From Capsicum annuum (lineage: Eukaryota > Streptophyta > Magnoliopsida > Solanales > Solanaceae): DNA of 64,000 nt. Location: contig NC_061122.1 of assembly GCF_002878395.1 (NCBI RefSeq), positions 78,846,577 through 78,910,576 on the forward strand, given 5' to 3'. Below the pieces are notes generated by a model. It did no database searches. It saw only the letters and a list, made by a program, of their open reading frames with translations, and was not told where the DNA came from. Of this stretch, positions 1 through 11,737 are shown piece after piece; the first letter of the stretch is position 1, and each line of letters opens with the position of its first letter. A program made the translations under genes and the position numbers.

Positions 1-227
1 AGACTAGTATAGATGTTGGGAGTTGACTAATAAGTCATATTTTGTTATTTTTCTGAAATTCATTTATTCTTGGATGATGATTACTCTATTGATATTTGAG
101 GGTTATTTATTAAAACCCCGTTGATTTGTGTTGAACTAAATGAAAATGGCTCAAAAGGTTAGCTTGGGGCTACTCGTAGCCTCAAGCACTGTGTGACGCT
201 CCGGGACTCGTTTTCTGGGGCGTTACA
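1..227 (+). mobile_element. End of the 5' LTR of element E1 (window-truncated)
   Basis: The segment ends in GGGGCGTTACA at 227, and a methionine-tRNA primer-binding site starts four bases later, so this is the terminal (U5) part of a 5' LTR whose start lies outside the window. The last ~30 bases resemble the end of the 3' LTR at 6776-6805 (both have TTTTCTGGGGC then TTACA). Further upstream I see no clear alignment between the two, which is odd for one element. Confidence 0.75.
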
Positions 228-230
228 AAC

Positions 231-244
231 TTGGTATCAGAGCC
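231..244 (+). other. Primer-binding site of E1
   Basis: TTGGTATCAGAGCC matches the usual plant LTR-retrotransposon site complementary to the 3' end of initiator methionine tRNA. It lies 3 nt after the LTR end, which fixes the LTR boundary and the plus-strand orientation. Confidence 0.9.
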
Positions 245-440
245 TAAGATTTTAAGGTGTCTTAGGGAGTTTGACAAGCTACGTTTTGTAGATTCTTAAT
301 CATCGGTGTGTAGCGCACCACATCTATGAGCAAGAGGCTACAAGACATTTTAGGAAAAGGTGTGATTCTTTCTTTCAGAAGTCTATCATGCTAAAAGTGC
401 CTTTCTCTTGTATTGATTAGTGCTCTCCTCTTTTAGAAAT

Positions 441-1436
441 ATGCCTCCACATCGAGCGAGAAGAAATAATGATGGTCAACAACCTCAACCCGCTGACCCA
501 TTGAATAAAAATGTGTCTCATGCTAAATTTTGGGCAGCCTTTCAGGCGTTGGCTCAACTGGACCCGGCTCTACAGGAGCAGGGAGGTGATTCAGCTGCTG
601 CCAGGATCTGTGACTTTATGCGGATGAATTCATCGAAATTCTATGGGTCCAAGTTTGATGAGGATCCACGGTTGTTTTTAGAGGAGGTGCGGAAGATTAC
701 TCAGGTGATGCATGTATTTGAGGAACATAGTGTGGAGTTGGCTGCGTATAGGTTGAAAAACCTTGTTTATGACTGGGTTATTGCTTGGAGGAAAGGTAGA
801 GGTGAGGGAGCTGTCCCTACAACTTAGCAAGAGTTTCAGGATATATTCCTGGATAGGTTTTTCCCTTTGGAGATGAGAGAGGCGAAGTTGGAAGAGTTTA
901 TGAACCTGCGACAGGGCTCTATGACTGTTAGGGAGTATTGTCTAAAGTTCAATTAATTGGCCAAGTGTGCTTCTAACTTAGTGGCTGATAATCGAGCTAG
1001 TATGAGTAAGTTTGTGACTGGAGTATCTAGTTATGTGGTTAAGGAGTGTAGGTCTGCTATGCTGAATAGTGAGATGAATCTTTCTAGGCTGATGACTTAT
1101 GCCCAACAGATTGAGGAAGACAAGATTAAGGAGAGAGATAGAATTAAAGGGAATAAGAGAGCTAGGTTCGAGCAGTACGAACAGGGTCAGACTAGATCGC
1201 AGGAAGGCAGTCGTCCTCAGTATTAGGATTGTTCGTCTATGCCAGCACTATTATCTGCTAGTGCTCCCATGCCTAGAGGTAGGCAGGAGCAAGGTAGCAG
1301 GTCATATGCATCCAGGTCCCAGTACAGTGCTGGCAGTAAGCCAAATCATCCCCTGTGTCCTAAGTGTGGTAGGGCTCATTCGGATGAGTGTTGGGGTAAG
1401 AAGAGGGGTTGTTTCCGGCATGGGTTACAGAGTTAG
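441..1436 (+). pseudogene. gag: gag of E1, Ty3/gypsy Tekay type, broken
   Basis: Gag forms the virus-like particle that packages element RNA. The frame begins with ATG at 441 (MPPHRARRNN), four bases after a CTTTTAG acceptor-like sequence. It runs in one frame with stops at 825 (TAG), 954 (TAA) and 1224 (TAG). The retrotransposon-gag core is readable: AARICDFMRMN, then DPRLFLEEV near the start, and FMNLRQGSM and MSKFVTGVS after the second stop. The C-terminal zinc knuckle is damaged: at ~1415 the second cysteine of the CFxCG core reads His (CFRHG). A frameshift near 1428 moves the rest (GYRVRDCPQ, then GRQHQNRLYALP) into the next frame, which is the pol frame. Coding capacity is lost. Confidence 0.93.
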
Positions 1437-4400
1437 AGATTGTCCACAGGATGGACAAGGACGTCGTAACTATCGTCTTCAGACCCAGACTCAGACTGTT
1501 AGTGCTCCAGTTCCAACGACTCGACCAGCTCCAGCTCAGGGTGCCTCTTTTAGCAATGCTGGTAGGCAGCACCAAAATAGATTATATGCTTTACCGTCCC
1601 GCTAGAAATAGGAGGACTCTCCCGTTGTTGTTACTGGTATGCTTCGTATATTTTAGTTTAATGTGTATGCTTTGTTGGATCCTAGATCCAATTTCTCATA
1701 TGTTACACCTTTGATTGCTGTGAATTTTGAAATGAGTCCTGAGATTATTCCTGAGCCTATCCTAGTTTCTACCCCAGTGGGTGATTCGATTGTTGCCCAG
1801 AAAGTGTATAAAAAGTGTCCTGTTACCGTTCTTCGTAGAGTCTTGTTGGCTGATCTGATTGAGTTAGACATGGTAGATTTTGATGTGATTCTGGGTATGG
1901 ACTGGTTGTATTCTTCTTATGCCTCTATTAATTGTCGGACCCGAGTAGTCAAGTTTCAGTTTTCGGGTGCATCCGTGTTTGAGTGGTCTGGGAATTCTGT
2001 GTTACCCAAGAGTCATTTTATCTCTTACCTCAAAGCTAGAAAGCTTATTTCCAAGGGGTGTATTTACCGTTTGGTTAGAGTTAAAGACACTAAGTCTGAG
2101 ACTCTAACTCTCCAGTCTGTTAACGTCGTCAATGAGTTTTCTGATGTCTTTCTGGATAATCTCCTAGGGATACCTCCTGATAGAGAGATAGAGTTCGGGA
2201 TTAATCTTCTTCCCGATACTTAGCCCATTTCTATTCCTCTTTATCGTATGGCCCCTGTAGAACTTAAGGAGTTGAAAGAGCAACTCAAAGAGCTACTAGA
2301 TAAGGGTTTTATAAGGTTCAGTATTTCTCCTTGGGGTGCTTCTGTGTTGTTTGTGAGAAAGAAAGATGGCTCTTTGCGTATGCGCATTGATTACCGCCAA
2401 CTGAATAAAGTCACCGTAAAAAATATGTACCCCCTTCCGAGAATAGATAATTTGTTTGACCAATTTCAAGGTGCAAGTTACTTCTCAAAGATAGACCTTC
2501 GTTCCGGCTATCATCAACTCAAAGTTAGGGAGTGTGACATCCCGAAAAATGCTTTTCGAACTCGTTATGGCCATTTTGAGTTTTTTGTTATGTCTTTCAG
2601 GTTAATTAATACCCCAGCAACTTTCATGGACCTCATGAATTGACTGTTCAGACCATATCTAGATATGTTTGTCATAGTGTTCATCAATGATATACTGGTG
2701 TACTCCCGTAGTGAGGATGAACATTCTGATCATCTCTAAACTATCTTGCAAACCCTTAGAGATCACAAGTTGTTTGCCAAGTTCAGTAAGTATGAGTTTT
2801 GGTTAAGGTCAGTTTCTTTTCTGGGTCATATCATTTCTTTCGAGGATATTAGAGTTGATCCCCAAAAGACTGAAGCTGTTAGAAATTGGCCTAGACATAT
2901 TTCTCTGATTGATATCTGAACTTTCTTGGGTTTAGCTGGCTATTACCACTATTTTGTTGAGGTTTTCTCCTCTATAGCGTCTCCTATGACTTGGTTGACC
3001 CAAAAAAAAGTGAAGTTCTTGTGGTCCGAATCTTCAGAGAAGAGTTTTTAAGAGTTGAAGACTAGACTCACTTCAGCCCCTGTTTTGACTTTACCTGATG
3101 GTGTTGATGGTTTTGTGGTGTACTGTGATGCTTCGAGAGTTTGATTGGGTTGCGTATTGATGCAGAAGGGTAAGGTGATAGCTTATGCTTCTAGACAGTT
3201 GAAACCCCATGAGAAAAATTACCCCACCCATGACCTTGATTTGGCTGCTGTTGTGTTTGCTTTGAAAATCTGGAGACACTATTTGTATGGTGTCCATGTT
3301 GATGTTTTCACTGATCATAAGAGTCTACAGTATGTGTTTACCCAGAGAGAATTGAATCTTAGGTAGAGACGATGGTTAGAAGTATTAAAGGACTATGATA
3401 TGAGTGTGCTATACTATCCGGGCAAGGTTAATATTGTGGGTAGTGTTTCGCATGTGGTAGAAGGTAAGAAAGAGTTGCCTCGTGATGTACATCGTTTGGC
3501 TAGATTGGGGGTTAGGTTGTTTGACTCTGCTGAAGGTAGCATAGGGGTTCAGAGTAGTTCCGAATCCTTCTTGGTTTCGAAAGTGAAGGAAAAGCAATAC
3601 TTAGATGCTAGTTTGGTCAGACTGAAAGAGTCAGTCAAGGACCAAAAAGTAGAGGTTTTCTCCCAAGGGGGAGATGGTGTGTTGAGATTGCAGGGTAGAT
3701 TGTGTGTCCTAAATGTTGATGATCTGAGATAGAGGATTATGGCTGAAGCGTACGGGGCGCGATATTCTATTCATCCTGGTGCCACCAAGATGTACCGAGA
3801 CTTGCGGGAAATCTATTGGTGGAGTGGCATGAAGAAAGATATAGCAACGTTTGTAGTTAAGTGTTCAACATGCCAACAGGTTAAGGTTGAACACCAAAGA
3901 CCTGGTGGTATGATGCAAGAGTTTAGTATTTCCATCTGGAAGTAGGAAGAGATAAATATAGACTTCGTGATTGGTTTACCTCCTTCCCGACTCCATCATG
4001 ATTCCATTTGGGTTGTGGTTGATAGGTTGACTAAGTCTGCTCATTTCTTACATGTTCATGCTTCATATACTATTGAGGATTACGCTAGATTGTATATCCG
4101 AGAGCTAGTCAGACTGCATGGGGTTCCCTTATCTATCATTTCGAATAGGGGTACTCAGTTCACTTTGCAATTTTGGAAAGCTTTTCAGAAGGGTTTTGGT
4201 ACCCAAGTGCTTTTGAGTTCTGATTTTCATCCGCAGACCGATGGTCAGGTTGAGCGGACCGTCCAGACCTTAGAGGATATGTTGAGAGCTTGTGCACTTG
4301 ACTTTAAGGGAAGTTGGGATGATCACTTACCGTTGATAGAGTTTGCTTACAATAGCAGTTTCCTCTCTAGTATTGGTATGGCTCCATTTGAAGCCTTATA

Positions 4401-5004
4401 TGGGAGGAAGTGTAGATCACCCATAGGTTGGTTTGAGGTGGGTGAAGCAGCTGTGAGTGGTCCTGATTCGGTATTTGAGGCTATGGAAAAAGTTAAGTTG
4501 ATTAGGGAAAGGTTAAAAACTGCGCAGAGTCATCAAAAGTTATATGCGGATGTTAGAAGGAGAGACCTTGAGTTTGAAGTGGGTGACCTAGTGTATCTAA
4601 AAATTTCACCCATAAGGGGGGTGAAGAGATTTGGAAAGAAGGGGAAGCTTAGTCCCTGTTATGTTGGTCCTTACAAAATTCTTAGCCGTGTTGGTAAGGT
4701 AGCTTATGAGGTCGAGTTTCCTTCCGAGTTTTCCTCTGTTCATCCAATATTCCATGTCTCCATGCTTAGAAAGCATATTAGCAATGCTGCGGTAGTGGAT
4801 TCCTCTGTGAGTGCTGACATTCAAGAAAATCTTTCTTTTAGTGAGATTCCTGTTGAGATTCTTGATTTCAGTGTCCGAAGACTAAGGAACAAAGAAGTTT
4901 TCTTGGTCAAGATGTTGTGGCGAAATCAATCTGTTGAGGGTGCAACTTGGTAAGCTGAGGCGGATATGCAATCCAAGTAGCTGCACCTATTTTTCGAACT
5001 CTGA
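1429..5004 (+). pseudogene. pol: pol of E1: protease, RT, RNase H, integrase, chromodomain; broken
   Basis: After the gag frameshift the polyprotein stays in a single frame for about 3.5 kb, interrupted by stops but not by further frameshifts. Order: protease (~1663-1980; active site reads LLDPRSNF at 1678, where the family usually has DPGS), reverse transcriptase (~2248-2800; [10 protein letters not shown] intact, catalytic pair reads FINDIL at 2680-2694, Asp to Asn), RNase H (~3100-3400; YCDAS and TDHKSL present), and integrase. The integrase zinc finger begins at 3739, with its first His read as Tyr at 3751. Its catalytic core has Asp at 3961, Asn instead of Asp at 4144 and Glu at 4252, with 35 residues between the last two as expected. 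The end (~4855-5004, RRLRNKEV to VEGATW) is a chromodomain, placing E1 in the Tekay/Del chromoviruses. Stops at 1603, 1609, 2221, 2641, 4951 and elsewhere exclude function. Confidence 0.95.
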
Positions 5005-5246
5005 TCAATCCGAAGGTACCGTTCTTTCCTAAATCATGCACTTTTGATAAAAGTTGCAGCAGTTCAGCTGTCATTTATTATGTGTTCAGCTGTAGTTTCT
5101 TGAATTTATGCATTCTATGTTGCATTCAGAGCGAGAAACGATGTGGTGATGAGTCTAAAGAATGGTTTCAGCTGTATGCTCTATTCCCTATATAATATTT
5201 TCATGTCTAGCGTCATTCGAGGATGAATGTTTCCAAGGAGTCGATG
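5005..5246 (+). other. 3' untranslated internal region and worn polypurine tract of E1
   Basis: No coding signal here. It ends in ATTCGAGGATGAATGTTTCC followed by AAGGAG, which matches the sequence context of the plus-strand primer in this family, but the purine run is interrupted (AAGGAGTCGATG). It directly precedes the 3' LTR start. Confidence 0.65.
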
Positions 5247-6805
5247 TGTAATACCCCGGGAAATTTTTTGTTGAAATTTTGTGCATAAACGTGTTGGATT
5301 CTATCTTCTAGAATGAATTATAAATTTTCTGTGCAGAATGTCTTAGATTATGACCCATCATTGAGTAGAGTATCAAATAAGGTTTCCAATGATATATGGA
5401 TCATCCCAAAAGGACACCCGAGCGACGAGTTATGAACATTCCGATCGAACCGTGAATAGTAGTGAGTAGTAAAATGTGCAGGAAAAAGTACTGAGGCCTG
5501 GAGTATTTTTGCTCCAACTTTAAACGATCATAAATCCTTGTACATAATGATCTGGGTGATCTACTATATATTAACGGAAATATCTACAAGTCCTCTTTCC
5601 AATGAAATTGGTTTCATCCAATTTGTCTATCGGAGCAAAAAGTGATGGTCAATCTACTTCAGCCTATCAAAAGCAAAATTTTTGGTCAACTACAAACGAT
5701 CATAACTCCTCGTACATAATGATCTGGGTGAGATACTGTATATCAACGGAAAGATATGAGAGTCCTCTTTCTAATGAAATTGGTTTTATCCAATTTAGAT
5801 ATCGGAGTAAAACGTTATGGTTGATCTACTTCAGACTATCAAAACAATCCACCAAAGGACAGATTCGAGAATTATTTGATTGTTAGGGGCGTTTTGGTTA
5901 TCCCCCTCCTCACCCAAAATCCATCCAAACCCTATATTAAAGCCTATTAGAAGTATTATATGTTATATTTCATCAAATTCCCTCAAAAAGAAAACCCTAA
6001 GCTCCTACATCCAACTTCAAGAACCTCCAAAGTTCACCATTAATTCTGCAAATTTATTCAAGATTCTAAGTTCCTAGTTCAAGAACTCCAAGAACCATCA
6101 TTCAAAGGCATGATTAACATCTCAAAAATGAGTATCGATCTAAAGTTCATCATTCAAGGTATGTGGGGTTTTCAACAAGAACTCTCTTTCGTTCTTGTGC
6201 CCAAAAGTAATTTTCTTTACAAAGGCATGATTTTTGTCTGATTTTTTACTAATTTGAAGCATGAACCCATATCTTATGATGATTATTATAAAATCTTGAT
6301 GTTTATGATTTTGAAAGATGAATTTACATGTGTGGAGATATAAAGCATGAATCTTGAACGATATTTATCATGATTTTGATATTTGGGTCGTTAATCCCCA
6401 TTGGAAATTGTATTTTTTTTTTGAGAAAGTGTGTGTTATAAGCACGTTGATGTTGAATATTTGAGATATTTTGAATGATTTGACCTTTTGGTCTTAATAG
6501 AGTTGTTTTGAACTTGAGTGTGAAAGAAATCCACAACGTGGTTGATTTTGATAGGTGGGAAGCATGATGGCTCCCGATGTATATTTATATATTACTGAAA
6601 TTGTTTTGTTGTGGATTGTCTTTGAAATGATCTGAGCTAAGTCCGAGAGAAATCTTTAGCACCGAGTGGGAGGTATAAAGCAACCTTACTTCCCTAGAAC
6701 TACGTGCCCCCATAAGAGTGAGCCTGAGGCTGATTTATATAGTGATCACTAGTTTGTGTGGATTTAATATTGATAGCTCCAGGACCCATTTTCTGGGGCA
6801 TTACA
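5247..6805 (+). mobile_element. 3' LTR of E1 (about 1.56 kb)
   Basis: Starts TGTAATACCCCGGG right after the polypurine-tract context and ends CTGGGGCATTACA. A TATA-like CTATATTAAAG lies near 5930, an exact AAACCCTAA box near 5994 and a donor-like CAAG|GTATG at 6159. The LTR contains an internal 172-bp tandem duplication. The 5' target duplication lies outside the window, so insertion boundaries cannot be cross-checked. Confidence 0.8.
5515..5858 (+). repeat. 172-bp tandem duplication inside the E1 3' LTR
   Basis: CAACTTTAAACGATCATAA at 5515 recurs as CAACTACAAACGATCATAA at 5687. The two units then run in parallel (TACATAATGATCTGGGTGA, TATCGGAG and the CTATCAAAA tail are shared). The copies have many substitutions, so the duplication is not recent. 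Confidence 0.85.
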
Positions 6806-7811
6806 GAAGATGCTATCTATAATGTCAAACTTATGAAGCATCATATGAGTAGAGTTGTCCTTGTCCAACCTGACCTTGAAGCATACAATGTCATGACTCA
6901 CTTGATCCCATCAAGTTTCAATATCAGTTGTTGAAATTCATCATACTAAGCCATGACACTTTATCTCTTGCCTCAAATTGTAAAACTTGGCAAAGATCTC
7001 ATGCCTATAAGTCTCAGGCAAGTACCTTTTCCATATAAGGTTCTTCAACCAAAACCAAGGAGGGGGTTTCTCTCATTCCCAAACCATTTAACATACTCCC
7101 ACTATGTATTAGCATACCCCTCAAAGTGAGCTATATCATAACAACTCTTCTTTTCTTTGGTGATATCATTAAGTTGGAATATCTTGTCATAAAATGACTC
7201 CTAATCAAGATAATCCTAGGGATCACTCTCACCCTTAAAGATTGAAAGGCTAACTTTGATGGAGTTTATGCCCACTTCTTAATTTTGGTGGACATCCGTT
7301 ACCCCTCGGCCTAGATCACCATGTCTACCATTCATACTTTCTTCTATCAAGTAAGCATCATCATACGACCCATACCCCTCATGTTGTTCCCCTCTACCAT
7401 ATCCCTCTATATAGACGAGTCTACTTGGGTTAAGTGGAGCTTGGAATGGTGGGATTGGATTTGGCGGAAAGTAAGGCCTTTGGTTCAATGGAGTTTGGAT
7501 TAGAGGGCTTGAGTTTGGTGGTATTTAGTTTCCAAATCCTTCATGTTGGACTTAGTGAAGTGGAGGGTGGATTGGTCAATCATGGTCTTGACTTTGGGAA
7601 GCATTTAGTGGTAGTCTAGGAGGATTGAGACTTTGATGTAAAGCTTTGGGGGTAATGGTGGTGGAAGCATTTTGGTCATGTCTACTTGAGAAAACATGGT
7701 GTTGAGGAGTATAAGCACGAGAGTTCCTTTGACTCTCTACATGATCCAACCTCTCACCCAATGATGACATATCCATTTGAACCTTTACCATACTTTGGTT
7801 GAGAACTTTAA

Positions 7812-10640
7812 TGTAACACCCTAAATCTGGTACCCAGAATGCTACACGATGCTTATGACCCCAAAGGACCACAAGCTAACCCATGACTGATATCTGTAAC
7901 TGAGCACCGAATAATATATTATAAATATATAGAATATAAGCTATAAGGCCATAAGGTTCAAAACTGAACTAATACTAAATATAATACAATGTCCGTAATA
8001 GGATATAGAAGTACCAAAACTAAAATAAACTGTCTGAACACATGCTGTAGTCTGAAAGCCTCTAAACTGTATGACAAACTATGGAGTTGATGGGACATGT
8101 CCCCAACTAACTCCGAACTACTAAAATAATATAGTAATAAAATAATCATGTTATCCTCGAATGATGAGGACTCACTGTTAGTCTGGCTGCTAAACATCTA
8201 ATCTACTAAGGATGCTCGGGAGCTCGTACTTCTAAACCTATGGTATAAAACACCATAGCAAAAATGCATCAGTACGTTGAATATACTAGTATGCAAGTGA
8301 GGTAGGCTAAATGCAAGGGTTCATATGCATGAACAATAATAACCGACTGTATAACATGAATGTGAGAATACATGCATGAATATGTAACTGTAACTAAGAT
8401 CATGATAACGCTGATTCATGAATTATAATAATGTGGATTTACTGATATCTGAGAACTAATACTGGGATACTAAATGACTAAGTCTATTGAGTACTGAGGA
8501 GATGATGTCATATTACTGATAAAGAGATGACTATTTCTGACAGTTCTGATTATGAAGAATTGGTCTGATTGACTGTATCTGACAGACCTAAAACTGAATA
8601 TTGATAACATGGGTTTTGTATAATTAATATACTATTAATTGAGTTTATGATAACATAATTACTAAGTCTGAATACTGATAACATTAGTGACTATATCTGA
8701 CAGTCCTGATACTGATGGAACTAGCTGGGTTTCGTACTATACTGATTTGACTGTATCTGACAGTCCTGGATTTCTGTAGAACTGAAATGAGTTCTATTAC
8801 TGAAACTGGATCTGAAATTGAGACAGTGGGAGGTAATCATCTAACCGACATGCCCCAAAACCGAACTGGTGGGGTCCAACCTATAATCCCAGCTGGAAGG
8901 GTGTCGTACCGTGCCATGGGTAAAGACAAGCTGCGAGTATACTCTCTCTGACAAGGAGATCTTTCGTCAACCCCTCCTAGTAGGAAACTCAAAAAAGATG
9001 TATAAATCTCTAAACACGTAGGGTGAATCTCAACCTACACTGGCTACATAGTTCCGAAACACAAGGATTGCTTCTAAGGATCACACCCTCCACTGAATAA
9101 CAGGTGAGTCCCCATCCTTGGGTTCACTCGGTGCTGATTCCTACTCCCAACTGAATAGACACTGAACTGATTAACTGAACTGAAATGATACTAATGGTAT
9201 TGTTTCCATTGACTGACGAAATGCTACTGAGATATGAGGACTGGCAGAGAGTACTGAAGTTACTGAGATTTTTGGGAATACTGAGGTTACCGAGATTACT
9301 GAGTACTGATGTTACTGAGACCACTGAGGTTACTGAGCTTACTGAGTAGGACTAGACTGATACTGAATTTAATGAGTTTTCTTGAGTCATGAGACTAACT
9401 GAATTCTAAGGATCATGACTTGCTGAGAGTATCGTGAAAACATGACACTGGCTCTAGGCACATAACTACATTGTCGGGTACAAGTACCCCCAAGACTCGA
9501 TAGCATGAAATTGACAAGACATGACATTTCTTGAACACATGACCAATATCAACAATTCATAATACATTAATTTGGGGATTTCATGAAGCACATGGTTATC
9601 ATAGTCTTGTACATGAATGGAATTGCATATAAACATGTCATACTTTCATCAACCTAATCTCATGGACATTCCCTCAACCATTCATAATGCACACAATATC
9701 ATGGAAGTCATTCTTAGTCATAGGGTAAAGCATATACTTATCACTTGGGTCACAATTAAGCTATAATGCATAATTTCTATTCTCTTAGGTATTTTATCAA
9801 ACACCTAGGATGCATGACCATCGAATTAGTACAACAAAACTCCATATTTCAACTCAATTTCTCATGTTTCAGACCACATACTAGCATAGGTTCATGAACA
9901 ATACATAGAGATTCCAACTTGGGAATCATACAACCATAGTCACATGAACATAATCAACCCACAAAAAAATATTCACAATACAAGATTTAAAACTTGATTC
10001 TTGGGCTTCATGGATGAAAGGAATCCATGAATGAACAATGTGCATACCTTAGTTCTTGATTCTATGAAGATTGACGGAGAGATTCTTGAATTTGAGTCTT
10101 GTATTCGAATCCTCAATTGAAAACCCTAGCTTGTTCTTGAGAGAAACTTTAGAGAAACAATATATTTTGGTTGAATTATGGATGAATCACGTGTTAATGG
10201 GTATATATAGGGGTTATAAATTGACCCTTTTAACCCTTGGACACTTATTTTAATTCTGTGAAAATTTCTCGACCTGGACCCCTGGCGCGACGCGGTGCTA
10301 TCGCCCGTGTCATTGGAATTTAACAACTCTGAATTTTATCCTTGGCGCGATACACCATAATCGCAGAGGCTCACTGTATTTTGACAATTGCCATTTTGGT
10401 TGGCTCCTCGATGCGTTGATGGCTCAAATGACACACTGTCTTATTAAAATGGCTCTAACTCTTTGTCCGGATGTCAGATTTGGGAAAATTTGGTATCGAT
10501 GGAAAGCTTATTCAATTTCCCATATGATAAAATGTGAAAATCTTGAAAATACCATATGTATAAAATTAGATTCATCTTTGAAACAAGTTTTTAACATTTC
10601 TTGGATGATTTTAAGCTAGGTAGAAGTACAGGGTATTACA
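7812..10640 (-). mobile_element. Solo LTR (2.83 kb) of the TR-GAG family, minus orientation
   Basis: Runs TGTAACACCCTAAATCTGG to GGGTATTACA, with flanks TTTAA (7807-7811) and TTCAA (10641-10645), a 4/5 match to a 5-bp target duplication. It contains no PBS, PPT or coding sequence and is homologous throughout to the LTRs at 35440-38174 and 41494-44167 (shared GACTGATATCTGTAACTGA and CCTATGGTATAAAACACCAT). The host gag continues on both sides. Unequal recombination between two LTRs of a full insertion is the normal origin of such a structure. Confidence 0.88.
10185..10215 (-). promoter_or_regulatory. Core promoter of the solo LTR (TATA box and adjacent CACGTG)
   Basis: On the minus strand CTATATATAC is followed about ten bases later by a CACGTG palindrome. 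The palindrome is also present in both TR-GAG LTRs (near 37676 and 43688), although their TATA boxes are degraded (TTAGATAAAC). A donor-like AAGGTATG follows about 140 nt downstream (10043-10050). Confidence 0.5.
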
Positions 10641-10712
10641 TTCAATCCCAGCCAAGATAGTACTAAGGACATTATTATCCATGGTTTTTGTGGTTGTCAC
10701 CTCTGATTCCAT

Positions 10713-11723
10713 TGTACATAAGAAGCTACCTACAAAACAACAAATAAGTTAGTTGTAAAAGAAAGGTCGTCACATTCTCTCTCTATTTCTTTGTCTATTG
10801 GATTCCTCACACTTAATCTCACAAGTATTGTAAGTTTGCTTGTACTCCATAAGGTGTTTAGAGGTGAACCAAATATATACAACAACTTAAGAGAATAAAA
10901 CACACAAGGAACATAAACGTGAAGGATGGGTTCAAAACCAACTCACAATCTAGTAAATGGTCACTACTTATAAGTTAGTATTAGAATCAATAAACAAAAC
11001 AAAAGAAACAAGAAAATAAAACTAGGAATCCAAAATTTGAACTTAAAATTGTTGAGTGAATAGTAAAAGTGATGTGGCATCCTTGGATTGGTTGTATTTT
11101 TTAACAATTTTTGCTCACCAACTTGATGTTTTTTGATCAAATCTCAATTTGGAATAGTGAAGATTGGTTATTGGAGGGAAAACATAATTCAAACACAAGT
11201 CTTGGAGCCTTTTTCAAATTGAACTTAAAAAGGCAAGACTTGACTTGTACTTTTTTCTCAAAAGGTGGTCCTTGAAATATGAAAAAGTGGTTGTCAAGTC
11301 TATGAGGGATGTGAACAGGTCCCTTCACCCAAGTACCACAATCTTGTCTTTCACCTTTTTAGATCTAATGTACACTTCATGTTCAACAAGATATAAGAAG
11401 TGGTGAAGAACATCAGTAACACAAAAACAACAACCTTCAATAACAACAACAATAACCCACGGCTACCTAAAATTCACAACAACAATATTCAACAATACAA
11501 GTTCAAACTTATATTTAGACTCAAAGGTTTTAGTGAAAAATAAACTAACACTAGGAACAAAAACACACACCAAAGAGTTACTAGATCTAGACTCAAAAGA
11601 CAAGTCTTGGTCAAGACACAACAAGAACACAAGTCTCGGCCAAGAACACAAACTCAAGAACACTACATTTTTTTTTCAAGCAAAAAAGCCCAAGATTGAT
11701 CTTGTGGGAACAAAATCAGCCAT
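10713..11723 (-). other. Untranslated leader of the older minus-strand element
   Basis: This stretch lies between the primer-binding site (11724-11737) and the gag ATG (10712). It has no coding signal in any frame; the short ORFs here are T-rich and unlike any gag. It ends in TTTTGTAG shortly before the ATG. Confidence 0.55.
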
Positions 11724-11737
11724 GCTTTGACACTAAA
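11724..11737 (-). other. Worn primer-binding site of the minus-strand LTR
   Basis: On the minus strand the LTR end GGTATCA is followed by TTTAGTGTCAAAGC, a degenerate form of TTTGGTATCAGAGC. The same LTR-end/PBS layout (ATCA then TTTGGTATCAGAG) is seen at 32546. Confidence 0.6.

Larger units (their letters stand above)
6806..10712 (-). pseudogene. gag: gag of an older minus-strand Ty3/gypsy element, split by a solo LTR
   Basis: Reading leftwards, ATG at 10712 opens MESEVTTTKTMDNN. The frame runs to 10641, is interrupted by the solo LTR at 7812-10640, and resumes at about 7806 once one target-duplication copy is discounted (VLNQSMVKVQMDMSSLGERL). Further on come the gag core motifs SIFKGESDP, YLD*E, KIFQLNDIT and YDIAHFEGYANT*WEYVK, then FQQLILKLDGI near 6900. 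SDPxxYLxWE and HFEGYANTWWEYVK are hallmarks of gypsy gag proteins of a different lineage from E1/E3. Stops are frequent. The frame ends at the E1 3' LTR boundary, so pol, if it existed, lies left of the window. The joining inference rests on the frame being kept across the LTR. Confidence 0.8.

Noticed and set aside
231..244. Part of a tRNA gene
   Set aside because: Only the 3'-end complement of methionine tRNA is present, next to an LTR; no cloverleaf can be formed.
5602..6077. ORFs of 94 and 65 codons
   Set aside because: They lie within the E1 3' LTR, partly in its tandem duplication, with no protein-like pattern.
8460..9380. Repeated ACTGA/CTGATA-type words as a satellite or CRISPR-like array
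   Set aside because: No fixed unit or spacing; the same wording fills all three TR-GAG-family LTRs and reflects their composition.
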